A stretch of DNA of 18,617 nucleotides from an uncultured Mollicutes bacterium. GTDB taxonomy: Bacteria > Bacillota_I > Bacilli_A > RFN20 > CAG-826. A program made the translations under genes and the position numbers. The DNA is taken from NCBI GenBank assembly GCA_900545015.1, contig UQXJ01000027.1, forward strand, positions 1 through 18,617. Direction: 5' to 3'. The notes beneath the pieces were generated by a model, which ran no database searches, had not been told where the DNA came from, and saw nothing but the letters and a program-made list of their open reading frames with translations. Every line of letters starts with the position of its first letter. Position 1 is the first letter of the stretch. Below, one piece after another: positions 7,405 to 14,584 of this stretch.

Positions 7405-8359
7405 TTCTATTTTTAAAATTTTCAGAGTTATTTAAATACGAGTAGAGATTATCGAAAGCAATCTCTGCTCTTTTTTTCATCGCTTCTTCTGTAAAATAGG
7501 CTACATGTGGTGTAAGTATTACGTTAGATAGTGATAACAGTTCATTATAAGTTTCATTTAAAGGTGGTTCTTTTTCAAATACATCAAGGCAAGCCCCAGC
7601 AATCTTTTTATTCTTTAAAATTTCAGTTAAATATTCCTCATCTAAAACTCCACCTCTTGCAGTATTTATAAGAAGTGCATCAGGTTTCATTAAATCAAGC
7701 ATATCTTTATTGATAAGTTTATTTGTATCACTATTTAATGGGACATTTATACTTATAATATCTGAATATTTCATAACATCTTTTAATTCTTTATATTCAA
7801 CACCCATCTCTATTACTTCTTTTTTAATTGTTTTAGAAAACGCAATAATTTTTGTTCCAAAAGGTTTCAGTAATTCAATTGTCCTAATGCCAATTGCACC
7901 AGTTCCTATAATTCCAACGGTTTTTTCTTTAATTTCTTTTCCGATGATATTTCCTTTACTACAATGATTTCTAGTTAAAGAATCTAAAGGCAAAATATTT
8001 CTTAAAAAAGCTAATATAAAAGAAACAGTAAGTTCAGCAACACCTTCTGTTGCATAGCCTTGAGCATTGCTTATTTTAATATTATTTTCTTTGCAATAAT
8101 CAACATCTATATGATCAATTCCGGTAAAAGCAACATCAATATATTTGAGTTTTGCACAGTTTTTAAGAATTTTTTCTCTTAAAGGCGTATTGTCATCAAT
8201 AATAATATCAGCATCTTTAACTCTAGAAATTAATTCTTCATCATCTTTAGGTTTTGCTAAATAATACGAAAAATAATGGCCCATCTTATTAAAAGATGAC
8301 TTTTGCTCTTTGAGATATTTTCCATCAACAAATAAAGTATTAATTAAGACAATGTTCAT
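7397..8359 (-). CDS. D-isomer-specific 2-hydroxyacid dehydrogenase
   Basis: 320-residue cytoplasmic NAD(P)-dependent oxidoreductase interconverting a 2-oxoacid and its D-2-hydroxyacid; the exact substrate cannot be read from sequence. The Rossmann motif GTGAIG is at 152-157 and the catalytic residues can be placed at Arg235 (NTARGGVLDE), Glu264 (DVFEKEPP) and His285 (TPHVAYFTEEA). At the end of strand 2 the usual Asp for NAD is replaced by FSKTIKK, which hints at NADP preference. The start follows the ThyX-like gene's stop by 4 nt without its own clear ribosome binding site, so translation is probably coupled. The 3' end carries the opposite-strand terminator of the convergent gene. Confidence 0.92.
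   Translation of the reverse strand: MNIVLINTLFVDGKYLKEQKSSFNKMGHYFSYYLAKPKDDEELISRVKDADIIIDDNTPLREKILKNCAKLKYIDVAFTGIDHIDVDYCKENNIKISNAQGYATEGVAELTVSFILAFLRNILPLDSLTRNHCSKGNIIGKEIKEKTVGIIGTGAIGIRTIELLKPFGTKIIAFSKTIKKEVIEMGVEYKELKDVMKYSDIISINVPLNSDTNKLINKDMLDLMKPDALLINTARGGVLDEEYLTEILKNKKIAGACLDVFEKEPPLNETYNELLSLSNVILTPHVAYFTEEAMKKRAEIAFDNLYSYLNNSENFKNRII
7440..7477 (+). terminator. Rho-independent terminator of the plus-strand gene, inside the dehydrogenase coding sequence
   Basis: Stem arms 7440-7450 (GAGTAGAGATT) and 7460-7470 (AATCTCTGCTC) pair over 11 bp with a single T-G wobble, with a 9-nt loop, followed by seven T (7471-7477). It is 36 nt beyond the stop codon of the plus-strand gene and in the right orientation. 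The same DNA encodes the C-terminal helix (KKRAEIAFDNLYSYL) of the dehydrogenase on the other strand. Confidence 0.85.
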
Positions 8360-8363
8360 TTAA

Positions 8364-8957
8364 TTATTTGTCAAGTCCAGTTAATTCTAAGAAGTGTGGT
8401 AGTTGGTCACACCATTTACAGAATTCATGCCATTCAACTAACTTGTGATTTTTTCTTTGTTGATACATAGTTTTAAGTTGTTGATAGTTTGTTACCATAG
8501 TTGCACCTAAGCAAAAACCACAAGGTGTGGAAGCAACTAATTCTCTCCATTTAGCTTTCTTTTTTTCTACCTCACTATCATCAATAACATTATATTCATC
8601 TTTTATTCTACTTAAGATAGCTAAAATTTCCTTATTTGTATCAGCTACACATTGCGTAGAAGCATCAAACTTTAATAGGCAATGCATTGTAGATTGGGAT
8701 GAAACAAAATCAAACCAATGATATCTTTGAGCTTGTTTCCACCAATATAATGGAGCAGTAACATCGAATTCAACAACTATTCCTTTTAAATAGTTGTCAT
8801 GTCCTTCTCCACTTCTACAACTTCCAAGCTTTGTAGCTCTTAAAAAGTCTTTTTCATTAGTTTCACTTCTTTCCAAAATAGTTCTCATTGGATTCCCACT
8901 TGCCTTTATAGCAAAATCTAATCCATAAACTTCGGTTTTTCCAATATTAAAATCCAT
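8364..8957 (-). CDS. ThyX-like protein (divergent flavin-dependent thymidylate synthase fold)
   Basis: 197 residues with no close named family that I recognise, but the pattern follows ThyX. A GHDNYLKGIVVEFDVTAP strand region (52-69) corresponds to the ThyX H..F..F.F segment. A WWKQAQRYH...SSQSTMH block (72-92) sits where ThyX has its RHR...S.R signature, with the second and third signature residues changed. A C-terminal TNYQQLKTMYQQRKN...EFCKWC helix pair (156-183) resembles the ThyX N.R.L..F..LR....Q.EI region. I recall similar proteins in phage genomes. The start codon directly follows the folD stop (TAAATG), with GGAG 9 nt upstream. FolD makes 5,10-methylene-tetrahydrofolate, the one-carbon donor for ThyX, so the position supports a folate-linked role. 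Whether it methylates dUMP is unknown. Confidence 0.55.
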   Translation of the reverse strand: MDFNIGKTEVYGLDFAIKASGNPMRTILERSETNEKDFLRATKLGSCRSGEGHDNYLKGIVVEFDVTAPLYWWKQAQRYHWFDFVSSQSTMHCLLKFDASTQCVADTNKEILAILSRIKDEYNVIDDSEVEKKKAKWRELVASTPCGFCLGATMVTNYQQLKTMYQQRKNHKLVEWHEFCKWCDQLPHFLELTGLDK

Positions 8958-9746
8958 TTATATAGTCTCCATTAAATTAATTAATAATGCTAAACGTGTT
9001 AATAAGCCTACACCTCCAGGTACGGGAGTTTGATATTTAACACTAAGTTCTGGTTCGCAATCGCCAGCGAGTTTATTATTAACGTCACGATTAATTCCTA
9101 CATCAATCACAATAGCACCTTTTTTGAAGTTAAACTCATTTTTTAAATAATATCTTTTGCCAACAGCAACAATAATTAAATCAGCATTTTCAATAAAGCG
9201 CTTTTTGTCTTCTTCGCTTGTTTTTGAATGTATAACAGTTACATTCATGTCTTTGTCGAGTAAAAGCTTTGCCATTGGTCTTCCCACAATATTACTGCGT
9301 CCAATAACAAGAGCGTTTTTACCCTTAAAATCAAAATTGTTATCGTTTAAAAATGTAACAATTCCAAACGGGGTTGCTGGATTAAATTTAGATAAAGGAT
9401 TAAATCCATCAACATCCTTTTTTGGATTAACTTCGATTTTAATTCTTTCTTCATTAATTTGAACAGGAAGTGGCATTTGTACAATTATGCCAGTTACATC
9501 TTCTTTCTCATTCAATTTATGCACAAGATTAACTAATTCTTCTTCAGATGTGTTTGTAGGTAATATAATATGCTCGTATTCTGCTCCAATTTCGGATAAA
9601 TCTTTAATTTTGCCTCTAATATAAGCATTAGATGCTACATCGTCATTAACTTGAACAATTGCTAGTTTTGGCTTTTTTTCACTTTTTAATATTCTATTTT
9701 TTAATTCTTCTTTTTTTGTCGCTACGTATTCTTTAATATTTTGCAT
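8958..9746 (-). CDS. folD: Bifunctional methylene-THF dehydrogenase / methenyl-THF cyclohydrolase FolD
   Basis: Converts 5,10-methylene-tetrahydrofolate to 10-formyl-tetrahydrofolate and back in the cytoplasmic one-carbon pool, using NADP. Signatures seen: catalytic Tyr42/Lys46 in SNAYIRGK, GIIVQMPLP (about 85-93), KDVDGFNP, the nucleotide-binding VIGRSNIVGRPMA (about 147-159) and TPVPGGVGLLT near the end. At 262 residues it is slightly shorter than the usual 280, the difference being at the N-terminus before the first helix. It starts 5 nt after the SPFH gene stop with GGGGAT as ribosome binding site, and its stop codon abuts the start of the ThyX-like gene. Confidence 0.96.
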   Translation of the reverse strand: MQNIKEYVATKKEELKNRILKSEKKPKLAIVQVNDDVASNAYIRGKIKDLSEIGAEYEHIILPTNTSEEELVNLVHKLNEKEDVTGIIVQMPLPVQINEERIKIEVNPKKDVDGFNPLSKFNPATPFGIVTFLNDNNFDFKGKNALVIGRSNIVGRPMAKLLLDKDMNVTVIHSKTSEEDKKRFIENADLIIVAVGKRYYLKNEFNFKKGAIVIDVGINRDVNNKLAGDCEPELSVKYQTPVPGGVGLLTRLALLINLMETI

Positions 9747-9751
9747 GCAAA

Positions 9752-10687
9752 CTAATCCCCAGTATGAATAATATCCTTTAATGTAGTTAAATTTTGAATT
9801 TCACTAGGAACAATTAACTTAGTTGCTTTGCCATCAGCAACTTTTTCTAATGTTTTTAAACTTTCAAGTTGAATTACTTCTTTAGATGGTTTTGCTTCAT
9901 TTATTAATCTAATTGCATCAGCTTCAGCGTTTTTAACTTTAATAATACTTTCAGCTTCTGCTTCAGCTTTTTTGATTTTACTTACTTTTTCAGCTTCAGC
10001 CTTAAGAATTGCACTTTCTTTTTCACCTTCAGCAATTAAAATTTGAGATTGTTTTTGCCCTTCAGCTAATAAAATCTTTTCTCTTTTTTCTCTTTCAGCT
10101 CTCATTTGACGTTCCATTGCATCACGAATATCTTGAGGTGGAAGAATGTTTTTAACTTCAACACGAGTAACTTTAATACCCCATGGATCAGTAGCTTCAT
10201 CAAGGATGTTTTTCATTTTAGCGTTGATAGTATCTCTACTTGTTAATGTAGTATCTAAATCTAAATCACCAATAATATTTCTTAATGTTGTTGCGGATAA
10301 TTTTTCTAAAGCTTCTGTTGGATTAGTTACACCATAAGTAAATAATTTAGGATCAGTTACATAATAGAAAACAACAGTGTCTATTTTCATTGTAACATTA
10401 TCTTTAGTAATAACTGCTTGTGGTGGGAAATCTCCAATTTGTTCTTTCATTGAAACTTTATTTGCGATTCTTTCAAAGAAAGGTAATAAAAAATGAATTC
10501 CGACATGCCATGTTTTAGTATATTTTCCTAATCTTTCAATAACATACTCGTCAGTTTGTTTAACAATTTTTACATGTGCAAAAATTATAATCAATATTAA
10601 GATGCCAATTATTCCAAATACAATGCCAATAATTGCACCAGGGCCAATTTCATCAACAAGCACACTAAGTAAATTTAAATTAATCAT
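9752..10687 (-). CDS. SPFH/stomatin-like membrane protein (QmcA/slipin family)
   Basis: 311 residues from ATG 10687: one N-terminal membrane anchor (about 14-38), an SPFH (band 7) domain (about 40-215), then an Ala/Glu/Lys-rich helical stretch with repeated AEGEK/KAEAEK units (about 215-265), and a short C-terminal tail. Proteins of this type oligomerise at membrane microdomains and often associate with membrane proteases. Start choice: a longer frame would begin at 10738, but ATG 10687 has AAGGAGG 10 nt upstream and overlaps the nfeD stop by only 8 nt, so it is preferred. The gene order nfeD then SPFH is the conserved pairing of these families. Confidence 0.93.
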   Translation of the reverse strand: MINLNLLSVLVDEIGPGAIIGIVFGIIGILILIIIFAHVKIVKQTDEYVIERLGKYTKTWHVGIHFLLPFFERIANKVSMKEQIGDFPPQAVITKDNVTMKIDTVVFYYVTDPKLFTYGVTNPTEALEKLSATTLRNIIGDLDLDTTLTSRDTINAKMKNILDEATDPWGIKVTRVEVKNILPPQDIRDAMERQMRAEREKREKILLAEGQKQSQILIAEGEKESAILKAEAEKVSKIKKAEAEAESIIKVKNAEADAIRLINEAKPSKEVIQLESLKTLEKVADGKATKLIVPSEIQNLTTLKDIIHTGD

Positions 10688-11129
10688 CTTTTTCTGCCTC
10701 CTTGACGATAAATCTATTTCCTTTAATTGACTTAACAATAACTACTTTACCTTTTTCAATTTTTTCATTATTTTCAGATATACAATCCCATACAACTCCA
10801 TCGATTTTAATTTCGCCTTTGTTAAATTGATCTATATCCTTTAATAATATAAATTCTTTACCAACGTATCTATCGACATTGGTTTTAGAATCATTTTTGC
10901 TATTTAAAAATTTCTTTACGAGAGGTTTTGTTGCAATAAGCAAGATAATACTAATAGCAACAAATATAATAATTTCGCCATACCATGGAAGTCCTGGAAT
11001 AAATGATAAAAATAACGTCAATAATGAACCGCCAGCAAACCATATAGAAATTAGATCGCAAGTTAGCCCTTCTATAATTAATGACAACACAAAAACACCT
11101 AGCCAAACTGCCCACATATATTGTTCCAT
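10680..11129 (-). CDS. NfeD-like membrane protein
   Basis: 149 residues: a short-form NfeD (without the ClpP-like protease domain) with two or three N-terminal transmembrane stretches (about 5-22, 30-45 and 50-68) and a soluble C-terminal OB-fold domain (about 83-145, VGKEFILLKDIDQF...GVVWDCISE...VIVKSIKGNRFIVK). The family acts with the partner SPFH protein encoded immediately downstream; the two reading frames overlap by 8 nt. A strong AAGGAGG site precedes the ATG. The 90-nt gap upstream (11130-11219) is almost entirely A/T; I see no convincing promoter or terminator in it. Confidence 0.9.
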   Translation of the reverse strand: MEQYMWAVWLGVFVLSLIIEGLTCDLISIWFAGGSLLTLFLSFIPGLPWYGEIIIFVAISIILLIATKPLVKKFLNSKNDSKTNVDRYVGKEFILLKDIDQFNKGEIKIDGVVWDCISENNEKIEKGKVVIVKSIKGNRFIVKEAEKDD

Positions 11130-11219
11130 ATTTTTGTCCTCCTTATATTTAAATTATAAATGATAAGCAAAAAATAAGAATAAAAATAACGTAATAAAAA
11201 TGTAAATTTTAAGTATATA

Positions 11220-11528
11220 TTATTTAATTAATAAAGATATGAATTGAATAATTTGTAATGCTGAATTTGCTTTATCAGAATCAGTATCTGTTGAAGGAGC
11301 TTTTGTTAATGAAGTTGAAAGTAATGCAAAAAATAAGAATACAATTCCAAATCCTAAAGTTAAATATGAAACAATGAGTTCGCTTCCTCTTTCTTTTGTT
11401 TTAACGAAAACGTTAAGACCGCCTCCAGTAATTGCACCAGAAGCACCTTCACTCTTACCACCTTGTAATAAGCCTAAGACAATAACAATAAATGCTACAA
11501 CCCAGAATACATAATCATACCATTGCAT
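11220..11528 (-). CDS. secG: Preprotein translocase subunit SecG
   Basis: 102-residue membrane protein: transmembrane helix 1 (about 5-22), the conserved cytoplasmic loop LLQGGKSEGASGAITGGG (about 20-37) followed by VKTKERGSE, and transmembrane helix 2 (about 52-72), the two-helix SecG topology. It is the accessory subunit of the SecYEG channel that aids SecA-driven export. It is longer than typical SecG (about 75-80 residues): after a Thr/Ser/Asp-rich linker there is an extra hydrophobic end (ALQIIQFISLLIK). Good AAGGAGAG site. secA is encoded further upstream on the same strand. Confidence 0.9.
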   Translation of the reverse strand: MQWYDYVFWVVAFIVIVLGLLQGGKSEGASGAITGGGLNVFVKTKERGSELIVSYLTLGFGIVFLFFALLSTSLTKAPSTDTDSDKANSALQIIQFISLLIK

Positions 11529-11551
11529 ACAAATCTCTCCTTAAAAACTAT

Positions 11552-11585
11552 CAATAATGTTAAAACATTATTGTGATTTAATCAA
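11552..11585 (-). promoter_or_regulatory. Palindrome overlapping a possible secG promoter
   Basis: A perfect 10-bp inverted repeat with 2-nt spacer (arms CAATAATGTT and AACATTATTG on the plus strand, 11552-11573) lies in the 61-nt gap between uvrB and secG. On the minus strand it overlaps TTGATT (11580-11585), 17 nt, TAACAT (11557-11562), a moderate sigma-A type match upstream of secG. It could be an operator over this promoter. Alternatively it is a weak AT-rich terminator for uvrB, since a GTTTTT run follows 3 nt after the stem. Confidence 0.4.
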
Positions 11586-11589
11586 TATT

Positions 11590-13566
11590 TTACTGATTTT
11601 GAGCTTTTAATTCAAAAAGAATATCTCTTAATTGAATAGCCTTTTCAAAATCAAATTCTTTAGCTGCCTTATTCATAGCTTTTTCTACTTCTTTAATCTT
11701 AGCTTGTAACTCTTTTTTAGTCATCTTAGCTTTAGAATTTAGAACCTCTTCAGCTTCCGTTTCCGTGTTATGAATAGGTGCAGTTATTGGTTTTATAATT
11801 GTTTGAGGAATAATTCCATTCTCATCGTTATATTTAGTTTGAATTTCTCTTCTTCTATTTGTTTCATCTATACACTCTTTCATAGATTTGGTGATAGAAT
11901 CAGCATACATTATCGCCTTTCCATGAGAATTTCTCGCAGCTCTTCCGACAACTTGAATCAAACTTCTTGTGCTTCTTAAAAATCCTTCTTTATCAGCATC
12001 TAAAATTGCAATTAAACTAACTTCAGGAATATCTAAGCCTTCTCTTAAAAGATTAATTCCAACTAATACATCATATTTTCCTTTACGAAGTTGATATATG
12101 ATTTCACTACGTTCAAGTGTTTTACATTCACTATGCATATAAACAGCTTTGATACCTCTTTCTTTTAAATAAGCTGTCAAATCTTCAGCATTTTTAATCG
12201 TAAGAGTGACAATCATAACACGTTCGTTATGAGCAATTCTCTCTTTTATTTCGCTAACAAGATCATCAATTTGACCTTGAATTGGTCTCACTTCGATTTC
12301 TGGATCGACCAATCCAGTAGGTCTAATAATTTGCTCAACATACTCTCCATTTGTTTTTCCAAGCTCATAATCTCCTGGAGTTGCACTTGTGCAAATCACT
12401 TGATTTATTTCGCCTTCGAATTCATCAAAATTTAATGGCCTGTTATCTAAAGCACTAGGCAATCTAAAGCCATAATCTACAAGAGTAACTTTTCTTGAAT
12501 GATCACCATTATACATTCCTCGCACTTGAGAAAAAGTAACGTGACTTTCATCAACAATTAAAAGGTAGTCTTTTGGAAAATAATCCATCAAGCAAAATGG
12601 TTTTTCTCCAGGCTTACGATGATCAATATGTCTTGAATAGTTTTCAATGCCAGGACAAATTCCAAATTCTTGCAAAGAAGCAACATCTTGTTTTGTTCTC
12701 ATTTCAATACGTTCTTTTTCAAGAGGTTTCTTTTCATCTTCAAAATATTGCATCCTATCTTTTAATTCAGCAAGAATGGAATCACAAGCATCTAAAATTA
12801 CATTTCTTGTAGCTGCGTGGTCATAAGCAGGCATTAAAGAATAAGAATGATATCTTTCCTTTACTTCACCAGTTAAATAATCACATCTACAAATTCTTTC
12901 AATTTCATCGCCAAAGCAATCCAAACGAATATACCGATCATAACTATTAACAGGCATTATGTCAATTAAATCACCGTGAACTCTAAATTTACCTGGTCCT
13001 AAATCAATATCATTTCTTTTATATTGAGCATTTAGAAGTTTGGCGAAAAATTCTTTTCTATTAAGTTCTTCATTTTCACGAACTTCAAATATCAATTTTT
13101 TATATTCTTCAGGATCAGTTAATCCATAAATAGATGCAACTGATGCAACAACAATTGTGTCACGCCTATCAACAACCGAGTTAATTGCACTAACACGCAT
13201 CATTTCTATTTCTTCATTCATTAAACATGATTTATCAATATATGTGTCACTTGAAGGTAAGTAAGCTTCAGGCTGATAAAAATCGAAGTTGGATACAAAA
13301 TATTCGACTCTATTTTCAGGAAACAGCTCCTTCATTTCAGCATAAAGTTGGCCAGCTAATGTTTTATTGTGAACTAAAATTAAAGTAGGACGCTGAACTC
13401 TCTCGATAACATTTGCCATCGTGAAAGTTTTACCTGTACCAGTCGCGCCTAAAAGGACTTGGAATTTTTTGTTTTCATTTAAACCCTTTACTAATTCTTT
13501 TATAGCTTCCGGTTGATCGCCAGTTGGTTTGTATTGGCTGTGTATTACAAAAAGTTTACTTTCCAT
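11590..13566 (-). CDS. uvrB: UvrABC excision nuclease subunit B
   Basis: 658-residue cytoplasmic helicase-like damage-verification subunit of nucleotide excision repair. Seen: Walker A GATGTGKT (40-47), the beta-hairpin region ending in YQPEAYLPSSD (about 97-107), DESH (339-342), helicase motifs V and VI (GINLLREGLDIPE; QVVGRAARN) and a C-terminal UVR motif (about 620-655) for UvrA/UvrC contact. In the beta-hairpin the usual YYDYY reads NFDFY, so only the last of the four conserved tyrosines is kept. The start overlaps the preceding membrane protein gene by 11 nt and has only a weak AGAAGA upstream, suggesting coupled translation. Confidence 0.97.
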   Translation of the reverse strand: MESKLFVIHSQYKPTGDQPEAIKELVKGLNENKKFQVLLGATGTGKTFTMANVIERVQRPTLILVHNKTLAGQLYAEMKELFPENRVEYFVSNFDFYQPEAYLPSSDTYIDKSCLMNEEIEMMRVSAINSVVDRRDTIVVASVASIYGLTDPEEYKKLIFEVRENEELNRKEFFAKLLNAQYKRNDIDLGPGKFRVHGDLIDIMPVNSYDRYIRLDCFGDEIERICRCDYLTGEVKERYHSYSLMPAYDHAATRNVILDACDSILAELKDRMQYFEDEKKPLEKERIEMRTKQDVASLQEFGICPGIENYSRHIDHRKPGEKPFCLMDYFPKDYLLIVDESHVTFSQVRGMYNGDHSRKVTLVDYGFRLPSALDNRPLNFDEFEGEINQVICTSATPGDYELGKTNGEYVEQIIRPTGLVDPEIEVRPIQGQIDDLVSEIKERIAHNERVMIVTLTIKNAEDLTAYLKERGIKAVYMHSECKTLERSEIIYQLRKGKYDVLVGINLLREGLDIPEVSLIAILDADKEGFLRSTRSLIQVVGRAARNSHGKAIMYADSITKSMKECIDETNRRREIQTKYNDENGIIPQTIIKPITAPIHNTETEAEEVLNSKAKMTKKELQAKIKEVEKAMNKAAKEFDFEKAIQLRDILFELKAQNQ

Positions 13567-14584
13567 TCTTTTTCTTCTTTAAATATTTTTTGATAAGTGT
13601 AATCGAGGATGGATTATTTCCCTCGATACTTGAGAAGCCTTCTCCTCCAATAAACATAACTTGAGAAAAAGTGCAAAAAGCTTTTGGGTCAATTTGTGAA
13701 ATTCCATTTTTAATCTTGGTATATTCACGTCTAGAGAAATTTATTCGAACCATCTTTTTACTCTCTTTTGAATAACCGCCAATAACATCAAATAGTGTTG
13801 CGTCTCTATCAACATCATTAATTGCAAAATTAATAATTTCTTCATATTTATCGCTAATAACATCTACAGAATAAGCACCCACGCCACTATAAACAACTTC
13901 TATTAATGCTGAAGAAATAATTGCAGTTATAATTCCAATAAAGCTATAAATCAATGTAGTTCCACTAGGAATAACAAAGTTCATTATCATACCAGCAATA
14001 ATAATTACGGCATCAATAACGAAGAAAGGAACTGATTCTTTTATTCCTGTATATTTGCTTATAATGAATGTCAATATATCAAGGCCGCCAGTTGATCCAC
14101 CACCCCAAAAAGTAATTGCACAACCTATTCCAACTAAAATTCCACCAATAATGCCAATTATTAAATAGAATCCATAGTCCAAATTTAATTCAGCTAAATT
14201 AGTGATTACTCCATCCACGATAATTGCATTGCTATTTCCTATAGCTGCATTAACAAAATAATCTATAGCACCTGTTCTAATAAAAATTGAAAGAAATATT
14301 GGGTAAAAAAGTGTGGAAACAAATGACGACATCGTGAATTTTGGTCCTAAAACAATAAGTCCTACTGCAAATAATCCCCATGATAAAATGTAACTCATTA
14401 TATCAGGAGAAATTACAGCACTCGTTAAAACCGAAATGCCTGAAATCCCACCACTTACAATCTTAAAAGGTATTAAAAAGAAAGCACATCCCGAAGTGAA
14501 AATCAATGTGCCTAAAAATAAGAGGCAAACATTAATGAAAGATTTTTTCCAGTTTATGTTTTTTAAAAATTCTTTAATTTTCAT
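13556..14584 (-). CDS. YitT-family membrane protein with C-terminal DUF2179 domain
   Basis: 342 residues: about six transmembrane segments between residues 15 and 245, including the conserved family pattern GCAFFLIPFKIVSGGISGIS near the N-terminus and FWGGGSTGGLDIL near the middle. A soluble DUF2179 domain follows (about 250-330, with DRDATLFDVIGGYS and ICF-like SQVMFIGGEGF). The biochemical function of the family is not established. It overlaps both neighbours by 11 nt (prfB upstream, uvrB downstream), so it is embedded in the secA-prfB-uvrB transcription unit. Confidence 0.9.
   Translation of the reverse strand: MKIKEFLKNINWKKSFINVCLLFLGTLIFTSGCAFFLIPFKIVSGGISGISVLTSAVISPDIMSYILSWGLFAVGLIVLGPKFTMSSFVSTLFYPIFLSIFIRTGAIDYFVNAAIGNSNAIIVDGVITNLAELNLDYGFYLIIGIIGGILVGIGCAITFWGGGSTGGLDILTFIISKYTGIKESVPFFVIDAVIIIAGMIMNFVIPSGTTLIYSFIGIITAIISSALIEVVYSGVGAYSVDVISDKYEEIINFAINDVDRDATLFDVIGGYSKESKKMVRINFSRREYTKIKNGISQIDPKAFCTFSQVMFIGGEGFSSIEGNNPSSITLIKKYLKKKKNGK

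Noticed and set aside
10688..10738. Longer N-terminus for the SPFH protein
   Set aside because: It would overlap nfeD by 59 nt and lies upstream of the strong AAGGAGG that serves ATG 10687; the extra residues do not look like the family.
11130..11219. Possible promoter TTGCTT-17-TATAAG before nfeD
   Set aside because: The -10 would sit immediately in front of the ribosome binding site, so the transcript would start inside it; other TATAAT-like matches in this A/T-only gap have no -35.
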